A stretch of DNA of 64,000 bases from Maea johnstoni (Eukaryota > Annelida > Polychaeta > Spionida > Magelonidae), in the NCBI GenBank assembly GCA_963942565.1, contig OZ012700.1, forward strand, positions 27,365,767 through 27,429,766. The letters run 5' to 3'. Within the stretch, counting starts at the first letter, position 1. The number at the start of each line of letters is the position of its first letter. Positions 48,301-59,900 of this stretch are shown here, piece by piece. The notes under the pieces are model-generated. The model was not told where the DNA came from, did not search any database, and saw nothing but the letters and a program-made list of their open reading frames with translations. The translations under genes were made by a program, and so were the position numbers.

Positions 48301-50712
48301 TAAAAACTTTAAAGAATAAATTGCTGTCAATCAACAAGGACAAGGAGGGTGGCGTTCACAACAGCCACCACACCAATCACAAACATCCCTGTGGATTTGC
48401 CATATAGATCTTTATTTTCTAAGATCGGATATGATTTATAATTCTATCTTTAAATTTTCAAGACAATATTATAAATTTTGATAAATATAACATAATAAGC
48501 AGATATATTTCTTATATATATATATAAACTGATCCGTACCTTCATCGCCCAACTTATAAATATTGTCTGCGAGACTGTCCTCCCAGATCTCCACCACCTC
48601 CTCACTGCAACGAAGTCCTTCCTCTCTGATCTTACGAAGCCGCTCACTAGCATCTACAAAATATCCGGACATAAATGTTGAAACACATATACTTAAAAAT
48701 ATGATTATTTCATCCTTATGCTTTAACTGAGAGTAGTAGGCAGGGAGTGGGCACTGTGCATGCATCATCAAATTTCGCTGCCTCCCACTGCTGGCTGGCT
48801 GCTGACCTCATCTCCTTGGCAACCTATCTGACCTAGATAGAGGCAGCGAAAAGAGATAAGGCTCTGGATTGCCAACTCCCTGTCTATTACTCTCAGCCTC
48901 TTTCTGAAAAAAATCACGTGACCAATACTTCCCCAGGCGACACCGCGTAACCCGAGGCGCAGATGGCTTGGGTGCTAGCATGCCGTGCCTATGCGGTTGC
49001 GGATCAAGGTTATGTAACTCTCTGGCTTTAAATACTAAGTATCTAGTCAAACAAAGCATACATGGGTTGCGCAATCTGGAACTTCTGTCACCATCCTGGA
49101 ATTAAATTTTGGACGAAAATTCGCATTGTGAGCAACTATCTGCGCAATTTGCCTCCACAACCTCCATCGGCAAAATATGGCAAAGAATGACGTCATGAGG
49201 AGACGACATCCCACCACAGATTACAACATCGTAACTTGGTGACTGCTGGATATTACTCCCCTTTCCTTGGGTCAATTTTAATGCGGTTTAGATTGTTTGA
49301 ACCCCTACGATTCATTCTACTTGTTTATTAATTCTAGTTTAAATCTGATGCAAAATGACGATTTTGCGTCGGGTTAAACTTGTAGTAAATCTTATGTCAT
49401 TGGTCAATCGCTACTCATACTGTGTGGTTAATGCACCAATAAAAAGCTCATATCAAGGTGTTTCCAATATGTTTCCGCGAAGTACAAGCGAAGAATGACG
49501 TAACGGATAAAAAAGCATAACTTTGTGTGCCTGCATTTGAGGGGGAATGCAGAATTGTTATCGATCAACGCGAGCAGTTACAAAGCTTTGCTTTGTAGTC
49601 ATATTAGCCTATAGTATAGATTCACCTAATTTACCACAAATTAACCCCACAAGCCACCAATAGGACGTTCCATTACTTGCGCGAGTAAGCGCTGGGTAAG
49701 CGCGAGATCGTTCCAGTTAGGCGATGACGTCACTCTGGCGCTTACTCGCGCCTGGCCCAACTAACCGACTCCCTGAGTGGGTTAGTTGGGTAAGTATCCC
49801 ACAATGCAACGCGCAAACATGGACGCCTTCGTTTACCGAAAATTGTTTTGCTTGTGAAAATAAAATAAAAGATGATCATTATTTACAGTAAAATGCTGAA
49901 AATTAATTTGTATTTGATGCTTTCGTAAGCATCTTTAAGAATAAGCAAATCGTTCACTTTTGTTACCAGCATTTAGGAATACTCCTTTGATTTTACAGTA
50001 CATGCCCTGGCTTAATATTTTGGTAATGTTTATTATGACATTTGATAGATTTAGTCTTAAATGAATTGAAATTTACATTCGTGATGAAGTGCGGCTTAGA
50101 CATAGACGATTTCACGGTTGCCATATATGGGCAAAGGTGAAGGCCGTTTGGCAGACGCCATGACATTTTACTCGGGTAAGCACGAAATCTGTTCCTTTAC
50201 TGGCTTTCAGTGCGCATGTCTAAGCTCACCCGACTAGGTCACTTAGGCCTCATCTAGGTTAGTAAAGGAACGCCAACCTTAAGATTCACTATGGGTATCC
50301 TGCCTAATCCTGGGGTATCTGAGAACATCCATAGTGATTTTCTTGTAGTAGAATCGGTTGCAAATTCATTTTGCCAAAGAATCAGTCCACCTCAACCCAA
50401 CTGATTACCTAAGCACGAACCGAAAGTACCAATTGCATTTAAAAGTCAAGTGATTGGGGCATCTGTGGACAGGATGGGCAACCGGGCAAGCCAAATCATC
50501 AGTACAGTAGCCTAGCGGTGAGTAGCCGGCTCATCAATTGCGATTAGCTACCACGGTCGGTACTGAACCTCCTGAACTCGCCATTAATTGATCCATGCGA
50601 TAAATTCCGTTTAATGAATGCTCCAGACGTATAAATAAATTGAATGATCACACTGAAATGAAAGAAATTAATGTAGATTACACGAACCATCACTGGATAA
50701 GGGCGACGCCAT
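41894..50712 (-). CDS. EMC2: ER membrane protein complex subunit 2 (10 exons)
   Basis: EMC2 (TTC35) is the cytosolic TPR scaffold of the ER membrane complex that inserts transmembrane and tail-anchored proteins. Ten exons on the minus strand join in phase to 400 codons. Residues 1-264 follow human EMC2 closely: '[19 protein letters not shown]', '[20 protein letters not shown]', '[19 protein letters not shown]', '[20 protein letters not shown]' and '[18 protein letters not shown]'. The TPR helices are visible as paired helices around the Asn-Pro turns. Human EMC2 is 297 aa; the extra ~100 residues are at the C-terminus and partly encoded by a minisatellite. Divergent from DNALI1 across 188 bp; convergent with PASK. 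Confidence 0.93.
42594..42778. mobile_element. MITE, 'CGAACTTGCATATGAC' family
   Basis: 'acgggcgaacttgcatatga' is mirrored by 'gtcatatccaagtttgtctg'. Confidence 0.75.
42876..42980 (-). CDS. EMC2: EMC2 exon 9
   Basis: [20 protein letters not shown] then [15 protein letters not shown]; human '[31 protein letters not shown]'. Phase 0 both ends. Confidence 0.95.
42981..43031. repeat. 16-bp tandem triplet in the EMC2 exon 9 acceptor region
   Basis: 'aaaggtca.tcagg' occurs three times at 16-bp spacing. On the minus strand this is the pyrimidine-rich tract before the acceptor, repeated. The AGGTCA half-sites are probably incidental. Confidence 0.7.
43050..43260. repeat. Duplicated fragment of the 'CCGAATAAGCACACAGACCCC' element
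   Basis: 'tttgtgatcatctaaaagtg' and 'tttgtgaacatctaaaagtg' head two diverged copies. Related to 57138-57538. Confidence 0.6.
43403..43513 (-). CDS. EMC2: EMC2 exon 8
   Basis: [20 protein letters not shown] then [17 protein letters not shown]; 37 codons, phase 0 both ends. Confidence 0.96.
43575..43800. mobile_element. MITE 'AGGCCTAAAA' (uninterrupted copy)
   Basis: 'aggcctaaaagaattgtttg' to 'acaattttttttctgggcct'; the interior matches 32535-33062 minus its insertion. Confidence 0.8.
44063..44503. mobile_element. Probable MITE 'CTTAAAGGGG' ending near the exon 7 donor
   Basis: 'ctcttaaagggcaac' is mirrored by 'gggcccctttaag'. It ends ~16 bp from the EMC2 exon 7 donor. An internal 18-bp duplication 'gcacagagctaggggcag' is present. 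Confidence 0.55.
44519..44660 (-). CDS. EMC2: EMC2 exon 7
   Basis: [20 protein letters not shown] then [20 protein letters not shown]. Acceptor 'tctttcag' chosen over 'ttattgtag' because it keeps the same residue count as human. Confidence 0.94.
45046..45330 (-). mobile_element. MITE, 'GCCTGTCC' variant of the TTAGCCAG family
   Basis: 'gtcttagccaggattccaaa' to 'ctgtccaaaagactggc'. Confidence 0.65.
45388..45473 (-). CDS. EMC2: EMC2 exon 6
   Basis: [20 protein letters not shown] then KELNDYLK; human '[27 protein letters not shown]'. Phase 2 donor. Confidence 0.95.
45474..46366. other. AT-rich EMC2 intron, nothing recognised
   Basis: Weak 'ttttccagtattttattctt' type repetition only. Confidence 0.5.
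46367..46424 (-). CDS. EMC2: EMC2 exon 5
   Basis: [19 protein letters not shown]; human 'YDDAIQLYDRILQEDPTN'. Phase 2 in, 0 out. Confidence 0.93.
46872..46957 (-). CDS. EMC2: EMC2 exon 4
   Basis: [20 protein letters not shown] then AMKMESLE; human '[28 protein letters not shown]'. Confidence 0.93.
47012..47322 (-). mobile_element. MITE, 'TTAGCCAGCAGGGC' family
   Basis: 'gtcttagccaggatttagaa' to 'ccctgctggctaagac'. A truncated 'GCCTGTCC' variant follows at 47340-47475. Confidence 0.8.
47755..47819 (-). CDS. EMC2: EMC2 exon 3
   Basis: [22 protein letters not shown]; human '[22 protein letters not shown]'. 65 nt, phase 1 in. Confidence 0.94.
48540..48653 (-). CDS. EMC2: EMC2 exon 2
   Basis: [20 protein letters not shown] then [17 protein letters not shown]; human '[29 protein letters not shown]'. 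Acceptor 'ttttgtag', phase 1 both ends. Confidence 0.92.
48726..48898. mobile_element. ~170-bp MITE 'CTGAGAGTAGTAGGCAGGGAG'
   Basis: 'gagagtagtaggcagggag' is mirrored by 'ctccctgtctattactctc' in EMC2 intron 1. Confidence 0.75.
49664..50277. mobile_element. Possible ~610-bp inverted-repeat element in EMC2 intron 1
   Basis: 'ggacgttccattact' is mirrored by 'agtaaaggaacgcc'. The ends are CpG-rich with internal palindromes ('ggttagttggg' / 'cccaactaacc'). Confidence 0.5.
50688..50712 (-). CDS. EMC2: EMC2 exon 1 (start)
   Basis: Reads MASPLSSD with one base carried over; the phase 1 donor G|GTTCGT joins exon 2 to give [14 protein letters not shown]. The ATG at 50712-50710 lies in CAAGATGGC, a YY1-like context common around start codons. 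Only the match in phase and position supports it, since the first residues are not conserved. Confidence 0.75.
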
Positions 50713-50900
50713 CTTGACTCTAATTAAATCTCGCGATACGAGTCAAAATCTCGCGAGAAAAGTACACGCAGGCGCATTGAAGAATTTCCATGACGACCGT
50801 GTAAATTGAAGTGGAATCAAAATATTGGCTTGTCAGCCGAAGGAACTTATACTGTTACTTACACCTATATCTTAAGTACTGTTCGGCGAAATATCTCAAA
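50713..50900. promoter_or_regulatory. Bidirectional EMC2/DNALI1 promoter
   Basis: 188 bp separate the two start codons. No TATA box. A perfect palindrome TCTCGCGAGA lies at 50749-50758 and a variant TCTCGCGATA at 50729-50738. TCTCGCGAGA is a known element of TATA-less, often bidirectional promoters in vertebrates. A YY1-like CAAGATGGC overlaps the EMC2 start (50708-50716). Confidence 0.8.
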
Positions 50901-50981
50901 ATGATTCCTCCAAATGCATCACTCGTTAAATATGACAATCCTGTGCTCGTTAGCCGGAATACAGACAAGAAAACACAACGC
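50901..50981 (+). CDS. DNALI1: DNALI1 exon 1 (start)
   Basis: MIPPNASLVKYDNPVLVSRN then TDKKTQR, 27 codons, donor CGC|GTAAGT. The human first exon also gives 27 residues up to the same point. Confidence 0.96.
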
Positions 50982-53900
50982 GTAAGTGTCATAATCTTGC
51001 TACACTTCATTTTGAAGTTCAGCGGCAGGTGCGATGGTAGTGCCCGACTGCAATCAATGTTCAAAGCCAGTGTGCAGGTTTTTGGTACGATTGCAATTAA
51101 TGAGTGATATATAAGTGATTGAAAAACGGAACCATGGATACGAAAATTGGTTCTACATGTAGCGGGTGTGTCAATGTCATATATTTCAGATCAGATTTTC
51201 AGACCCACCCCCCTACAATGTATTTGAATTTTTAAAGAACCCCCACCAGTGTAATTTTTTATTCATTATTATTTTTCTTCTTCTTCTTCTTATTGTTATT
51301 ATTATTATTAATTTATTATTATTACTATATACTTGATATGGACCCCCCCCCCCCCCCCCCATATACAATATTTGTTGTTTTTTACACCTCACTCAATGAT
51401 TTTTAGGCACTTCCATTTGCCTATAGTCTGTCTGACTTGATTTGGCTAACAGCTTTTTCCACTTTTTTCCCACAAAAAGTTTGTTTTTACCTTCCAAACA
51501 TCTTAGGAGCACTACCGCGTGTATGTATAAACATACTTTTTGTCTCAACTCCGCTAAATGTTGATTTTGTCCATTAGGTCCCATTGTAAAATTTGCCCAT
51601 TGCCAACAGTACAGACACGCAAGATCGTCATTGTTAGCAATGGGCAAATTTTACAATGAGACCTAATGGACAAAATCAACATTTTGCAGAGTTGAGACAA
51701 AAAGTATGTTTAAATACATACACGCGGTTGTGCTACTAAGAGGTTTGCCAAGTTTGGAAGGCAAAATTGAACTTTTTATGAAAAAAAGAGGAAAAAGCGG
51801 TTAGCCCAACCAAGTCAGGCAGACTATGAAACATCAGTTTTTTTGTTTGTTTTTTCGAATTTTGGAAATATGAAAATAAAACAAATGTATCAAGTATCTG
51901 TATGTTCTCACATTTGTTCACTGTCACATAATATTGAAAGATTTTGGCTTAACTGAAGTATTCTGGACCCATCCTATATACCCCCAATATTGAGAATTTA
52001 TATATGATTAGATACCATCTTTTTTTAAATTGAATCTTGCCCTGCAGGGCCCTACCATCCTTTACCCTTAACTTAAGTATACTGCTCAGCAATTTCTCTC
52101 CTTGCATAGAATCCAATTAAATCAATACTATGATGGCTTTAGTATGTAGCCTACAGTCCTACACAGAGGTGAGTGAGTTGCGGTGAGTCTCTATTGAATG
52201 CAAGGGTACCCCCCCCCACCCCCCCCCCCAACTTTTTATTATTTCCCTCCACCAATAATTACTTTTTAGGTCCCCCAATCCTCCCCCACCCCCTTCGCGC
52301 TTACCAATGTATATTTTTAGGAGCGCTAACAAGCCCCCCCCCCCTACCCTAGACAGATTTTCCTGGAAGAGCCGTAAGCTATTTTCAAAGACATATTTTT
52401 GCAACCAGGATACATAACCAAGAGATTTCGTCACAAACAGACTTTGTAACCACATAATTTTGTCACCATATGTAATTTACTGATGTACTGAAGACTCACT
52501 TTCCCAAGCATTCATTCTCTCTATACCCTGCATTCAGAACATGCCAATAACATATCACTTTAATCTCAACTGTACCTTCCCCACACTTTTGGCAATCTAC
52601 CAGTTCTATTCCTCAGCTACTCTGCTTTTTTTTACTCCTGTTTTTCTCAAAACTTTTTATTTTATTCAGTTCTCAATGGGCCTGACATAATTCTCAAAAT
52701 AAATGCTCTCCATTCCTTCACGTCACTTTCTTTGCCCTTCATGTATTGTGTACCTAGTGACAGTGAGCTGTTTGTGACTGTTTTAGGCGAGGGCTCTGAA
52801 GGCCAGCCCCCAACAGCCAAGTACCACAGGTCCCGTGCCAAACCCCCCTGGCAAGAAGCTCCCCCCCCCCCCCCATGTATGTTTCCCAAAAAGTTGTGTA
52901 TTGTGAACCTAGTAACAGTGAGCTGTGTGTGACTGTTTTAGGCGAGGGCTCTGAAGGCCAGCCCCCAACAGCCAAGTACCACAGGTCCTGTGCCAAACCC
53001 CCCTGGCAAGAAGCTCCCCCCCCCCCCCCCCCCCCCATGTATGTTTCCCAAAAAGTTGTGTATTGTGAACCTAGTAACAGTGAGCTGTTTGTGACTGTTT
53101 TAGGCGAGGGCTCTGAAGGCCAGCCCCCAGCAGCCAAGTACCACAGGTCCTGTGCCAAACCCACCTGGAAAAAAGCTTCCTCCTATGGACGCCAAGAATA
53201 CACAACAGACAGATGAGATCCTCAACTCTATATTGCCACCAAGGTAAGAATAAGCAGGGCTCGAAATTAGAGGGTGCCAGGGGTCGAGGGCTCCCTTGCA
53301 TTCTCCTGCGGCTCCCTCAAATTTCTGCAGGGAGCCCAAAGATGCACTGGTTTCTATACACTACTAGGTAGCTTAAGAAGATGCAATTGGGCTCCCTGGA
53401 TAAAATCTTAATTTCGAGCTCTGATAAGGATACTTTTGTAAATAACTTTGGAAGTTTTTTATTCATTGGAAAAATAGTTGAAGGAGAGTTATCAGTTGTT
53501 TATAGTCAATAATACATCTCCTTTTAATATTTTATAGAAATTGCTTAAGTTAGAGAGATATCATCAAAATTGTCAGGCGGTGTTGGGCTTTGCAGGCATG
53601 AATGTGTTAACCCTTACAAATGCTGCTGGTGGCTAATTTGGTTAGTACAAAATGATGCAAAACACCTGACAAATGACCGAAACCCTGGCATACGGGTACT
53701 CATCTGAGAGTACTCAGCAAGAGCTATCCAATGAACACCAACATGACAGGGTTTAGATGGTTTTCAAAAATATTTGTGTCTTTGTGCTTAGGAAAAAAGT
53801 AGCATCAGCATTGGAAGGGCTAAGACTCAGATGAGTACACCCATATGCAAGGGTTTCAGTCATTTGTCAGGTTTTTTGCATCATCTTGTATTGGCCAAAT

Positions 53901-56900
53901 TATAGCCACCACCTGCATAAGGGTTAACATGCAACACAAGATCTTACCTCAAACTAACCTGATCCCTACAATTTACATTAATAGGTTAAAAGTATAAGTG
54001 ATCAATTCAGCCAGAAAGTTGGATGATTCCCAACCGTTATTTTGTTTTACCCATTTTTCCAGGGAGTGGACAGAGAGCGGTCAGTTGTGGGTGCAGCAGG
54101 TGTCCAGCACTCCGGCCACTCGTCTGGACGTGGTCAACCTCCAGGAGGAACTGGACCGACGCCTTCAGCAGAGACAGGCCAGGGAGACGGGAATATGTCC
54201 TGTCAGGAGAGAACTATACTCACAGTGCTTCGGTAGGTAAAACATGTATACACGCGCACAAAAACACACACATATGACACACTTTACTTTTACTTTCATT
54301 GACAAATTTTCGATTCAATATTTTGATATTTTAATTTTTTTATTGATTTCGATACGATACATTGATATATACCCATGGATTCTATAGCATTCAATCAAAT
54401 TATAAATAGGCACTGTTTGAAATTCTGAACACATTGACATATTTATGATTTATTTCTTGAGGTTTACCCTATACATCTTACACCCCTTTTCTTTCCTCTG
54501 TTCAGATGAGCTGATTCGCCAGGTGACTATTAACTGTGCTGAGCGAGGTCTGCTGCTGCTGCGCGTCAGGGACGAGATTAGGATGACGATCGCTGCCTAC
54601 CAGACGCTCTACGAAAGCAGCGTCGCCTTCGGGATGCGAAAAGCCTTACAAGCCGAGCAGGGCAAGGCCGATATGGAGAAAAAGGTAAACTCTTGACTAA
54701 TTCATACGTCATCTGAATTATATAAAAGGTTTTCTTTGGCTGGTTTGTTAGTTGGCAAAAGAAGGTAAAAGAGACTTCTCTTTTGCTTTATTCTTCATGT
54801 AGGCCAAAGAAAGTTTGTTTCTTGGGTAATGTAACCTTAGATTAATAAAAGCAAGTGGATATGAAACCAACCAGTCAACCTGAATAGGCTGGCTTTGGCG
54901 AATAGCCCAAAAGTAGTGTTCTGCACATGAAGATGTGCAAGTTTCTCTATAATGTAAACAATATAGAGAGCCCTCATTGGTCTTTGTCTCCTAGTGACAT
55001 CACACAGGCCTGATTTGAGACCCCTGGGATAGCCAGGTCTTCACTATGGCACATATATTAATTGGTCTCTCGCTATACATATCCATTCTTTTATTCATCT
55101 AAGATTTAGGCCAAAGAAAGTTTGTTTCTTGGGTAATGTAACACAATGATTATCTGTTAACAAAGACATTTTTGGTTGGAATGTGTTTGCCATGTTTGAT
55201 CACTGTGTGGCCACTTTTCGTAAGCGTGTGTGATTTAGTCTTAAGTTCCTGATTTGAGATAAAACTTGCCAGAAACATATATAAAATATTTCATATCAAT
55301 TTTTACTTTTCTTGAGAGACATCCAATAATTAGTATTTTCTATTTTGTTATTCTTAATAATTGTGATGCTATATTGTGCATATGCATGAGAAAAGAACCA
55401 TTAAAATTTAGATCTCTAGCATTCCATTTTGATGATGATATTATTCTAAAAGTAGCATATTATGTTTGTTTATGATTAACACATGAATAGTTATTTATAT
55501 CTTACTAAAATCAGCCGTTTTTTATCATCACAATCACCTCTTTGAACTGGAATTTTTTTTTTAAGTAAAATTTTCTATGAATCCATTTTCAAACAGAACT
55601 ATTTGAAGAAGAAATGTATGCAACATTTCTGTGTTCTTTGTTTTATTTTATTTTTTTCATAATTGAATTTTCCAACATACATATCTTTGCAAACAAACCA
55701 TTCTTCATAAACAGTTTGAAGGAGAAATGTTTTCGAGAAATGTTTTCAATTTCAAAAAGTTGAATTTTCCAACAAACCATTTTTCATAAACTATTTGAAG
55801 GAAAAATATTTCTGTGATGACGTTTTTTCAAAATTGAAGTTTCCACTTAACCATTTTCATAAATTTTTTGAAGAAAAAAATATTCCCAACATTTCTGTAT
55901 TTCAATTTTTTTTTTCAAAATTGAATTTTCCAATAAACTAAGTATTCGAAGGAGAAATATTTCCAACATTTCTGCTGGATTTTTTGGATTTTTTTTTTTT
56001 TTTTTTTCAAAATTGACTCAATGTTTGTCAGTATTTGCCTATAGTAGTACACCATGACTGTGTAATCACAGACAGTAGAAATGGCCGCCTGTATATGTGG
56101 TGTATTATTTATCTGGTAGGTTTGAACTGCTGTTTTTTCTAGGCGATAGAGATCTATCGTATGGGCAATCCATACGTCGGCCCCGCTGATGTTGTAAATG
56201 GTTTTCATACTATTACCTCTACCCTTCCAATGCTAATGCTACTTTCGTCCAAAGCGCAAGGATGCAAAGATTTTTGAATACCATCTAAACCCTGGCATAT
56301 TGGTACTCATTGGATAGCCCTCACTGAGTACTCTCAGATGAGTACCAATTTGCCAGGGTTTCGGACATTTTTCACCTTTTTGCATCATTTTGTATTGGCA
56401 AAAGTAGCCACCAGCAGCATAAGGGTTAACCTTTTTCCTGCTTGAACAACCCCTCCTATAGGGTACACATAGGCCAGGGAGATACCCTAAATGGAGGGTT
56501 GTATTTGGGGGTGTTTTGACCCCATTCATGTCTGGAGATTTCCTTGACAAGAGCCATCTGGACCTTTTGACAATAACTTGGGAATGAAAAATTAATTCAT
56601 ATTGACATTTGAAGGAGTTACTAGTTTGGTTGGGGACAATAACTTGGGAATGAACCATGAATTCATATTAAACATTTTAAGGAGAGTTAAATCATTAGTT
56701 TGGTTGCGGGCAATTACTTGAGAATGAAACCTGAATTCATCTTCAACACATACACATAAATTCACTCTTGAACAAATATGAATATTTTCAACATACAAAC
56801 CTATTTCACAAATATCTCTTATTTCCCCATTGTCCCCTCCCATTCTTTTGTAAAAAATGTATTCCTAATTTTGCCTGTTTTGCTTGAGATCCTCTTATTG

Positions 56901-59900
56901 CAGTGCTTTCTGTTAACTTATTCATGCCCTAAACACCTTGTAAATGCATGCCTGTCCAATTTCATGGCACATTTCCCAATATGGTATACTCTGAAATATA
57001 TTTGAGACTTTCAGACAATTTGTGAATTGATTTGAAATGTTAAATTATTGTCAAAAGTAGCACAGATCTAGATGGTACTTACAAAGGGAACTGTAGAAAG
57101 CATGAATGGGTTCTTTCTGTATGTCTGCAGGTATGTATACCGTATTCATCCGAATAAGTGCACAGACCCCAAATAAGCAGCCACCCCCCCCCCCCCCCTT
57201 TCTAAAAATTGTTGGGAAGGACAAGCCAGCATACATTATTTTCTGGCCATCTGAACCTCCAAAGTTTTGTAGAGCTTGAAAATTTTGTGCTATCTGCAGT
57301 CTTCCACCATTTCCATCAGTCCTTGGCGCACCATCACTTAAGAGTCTAATTGGACATGGCCTAACAAAAGACACTACCGTAGTGCGCAAAGCATTCAAGC
57401 TCTGGTCAGCTTTGCATTTTTGCCATGATCGGTACTTTGTTTGGGCTGTGGCTAAAAGGAAGATAGCCAATACCCCTTCTAGCAGATATTTTTCTAACTT
57501 TCTACTCCCATATGTGCTAAATTGGATGAATACGGTGATATCCTCTTCCCTAGGTATTGCCCTATCAGTCTATGTGTACCATCTTTAGTTCCAAGAGACA
57601 CATACAACACACATACCCACATGCCCTACCGGAGGTGTTAATAGGACACAATACCCAAGGGACTTTGCCCAGGGGACCCATCCTGCATGTCTTTTGGACA
57701 AGCAGTTTCTTGAAAACCTCATTTTGGAAAGGCAAAAATTTCAATGAAGAATTTTCAGTTTTGACTTTTTTAGGGTAATAACCAAATATTTTCTTCACAA
57801 ACCATTTTCTAAGACATGGCAAAAGTGTAAAGTTCCCTTTTTGATACAATAGCTAGGCTATTAAATGTAGTTGGTATGAGGATTTGAAGCTAAATTATCT
57901 AAATGTGAACTGGGAGAAATTTTGAAATTGCTGTTTTGGACAGGCATTTTAAAAATCCTAGCTAAGATCCTACAACACCCTTATCACAAAGACAGGCTGA
58001 ACGGTTCCTGGCTAAGTCCCTGCCCTCATCACCTCAGCCCCTCCCTCAACCGTGGTACGTACCCTTCAACCCTGGAGAATGTCACTATAGATGTGAAGAT
58101 CAGAGATAAAGCCTATCTATATGCTGTAGACTAGGAAATTAATCTGAGGTGTAAATTAACCATATTTGTGATTTTGAATTTTTCCGAGATTTTTTCATCC
58201 TTATTTTTTAGTCCTTTCATTATATCGAACCGACCCCACTTGGAAAAGTTCAGCAGAATAAACCACTTGGATTAATTTCCTATTCTATAGAAAACAATCA
58301 CACTGCAGGGGGTCCTACCCATGCAAGTATAAACACCCCGTAACACAGCTTTTTTTAGCAGCCAACAAATTGAGAGCTTTGCTCAGAAAATCTTCACCAG
58401 GGCAATATCATATACATTTTTATATCAATAGTAAAGAACTGGTCAATATCTATACATAAACAACAACTGTCACCATGCAACCACCATGAGCAACAGTTAA
58501 TGTTAACCCTTCCAATGCTGAGGCTATTTTTGTTCAAAGCACAAACAATGAAATGATTTTAAAACACCTAAACCCTGTCATGTTGGTATCCATTTGATAG
58601 CTATTTCTGAGTACTATCAGATGAGTACCCATGTGCCAGGGTTTCTGTCATTTACTTTTAGATATTTTGCATCATTTTGTATTTGACAAATTAGCCAGCA
58701 GCAGCATAAATGTTAAAATATGCTCAGACTTGAAGATTGACACATTTTGCCATCCCTCAAATATTTGGTAATTTTTCGTTTAATTCCAAAATTATTTGGA
58801 TCTTGATACGCATGCATGTATTAACATGGATTGTCTTCCATTTATTTAGACATGCGCCCCACAAGCCTGACCCTCACTCTTACTTTAATTAGACATGGTC
58901 TTCTATACTTAGAAATGGTAATGGCGGGCATGATACTGATAGTATGTACTTATAAAGCATGCATAATGTATAACTTATAAAGCATGCATGCAGAATGGTT
59001 GACTTTTATTAATGAAATATTTAAAGGCATTCTGTGTGTCTAATTGTAATATTTGGGCTCAAAAGATTGTTAGATATAAGGGATCAATAATTACAATAAT
59101 GATTTTGACCCTTTCACGCATGTAGCGTCCCAAAAATGTTTGTTTTTTTAGATATTTGAATGAGAATATTGATCAGAACAGAACCAAGACTCATTTGAAT
59201 ATTTTGCAACTTTATGCTTGATATTTAGGTTACTTTCAAAAGTAGGCATGTTCCAGACACCATTCCTCAAGGATAACTCCAGGCACAAATGGGATTCTTT
59301 TTATATATTAATACATCAATATATTACTTCAATTTGTTGAAAAAGAATAATAATTTTGCACTAATATAGCCAACCACTTGCATTTGACTATACTGTACTG
59401 GGCTCTTGCATCCAACACTACGGTACCCAAATTGCAACTGTAATTCTCTTGTTGCATGTTGCCTGAGTTGCATATATAATTCTCAAACTTCTAAGAAGTT
59501 CTAAACAGCAATTGGTTAATCCAAATAACCCAGTGGATGAGAAATGGACATGGTAATCCAAAGATACACATTTATTGTTTGTTTTTAAGCATGTGACATT
59601 GAAAGGTTGAACTAAATCAGCCAAATTGAATAATACATGTGCTTGTGCCTATGCTGCCAAGTAGGCCAGAGTTTGTGTATACTGGGTCCAGGGCCCTTAT
59701 CATTTACCTCCATATCGCTGGCCTGCACATGAATAGAACTAAACAACAACTTGATATGTATGAGGTCATCATTTAGCATTACGCTACGTTGTTATTCTCT
59801 CTAATCAGCTAAAGAACCTATTTTGGTAATATTTTTTGCAATAAAAGCATGTTTTTGAAGTTATTTGAAGGAGGAATGTGAGCTAGAACCCCATCAACCC

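Noticed and set aside
52159-52455. Gly-rich minus-strand frame of 98 codons
   Set aside because: Generated by poly(C) tracts in the DNALI1 intron.
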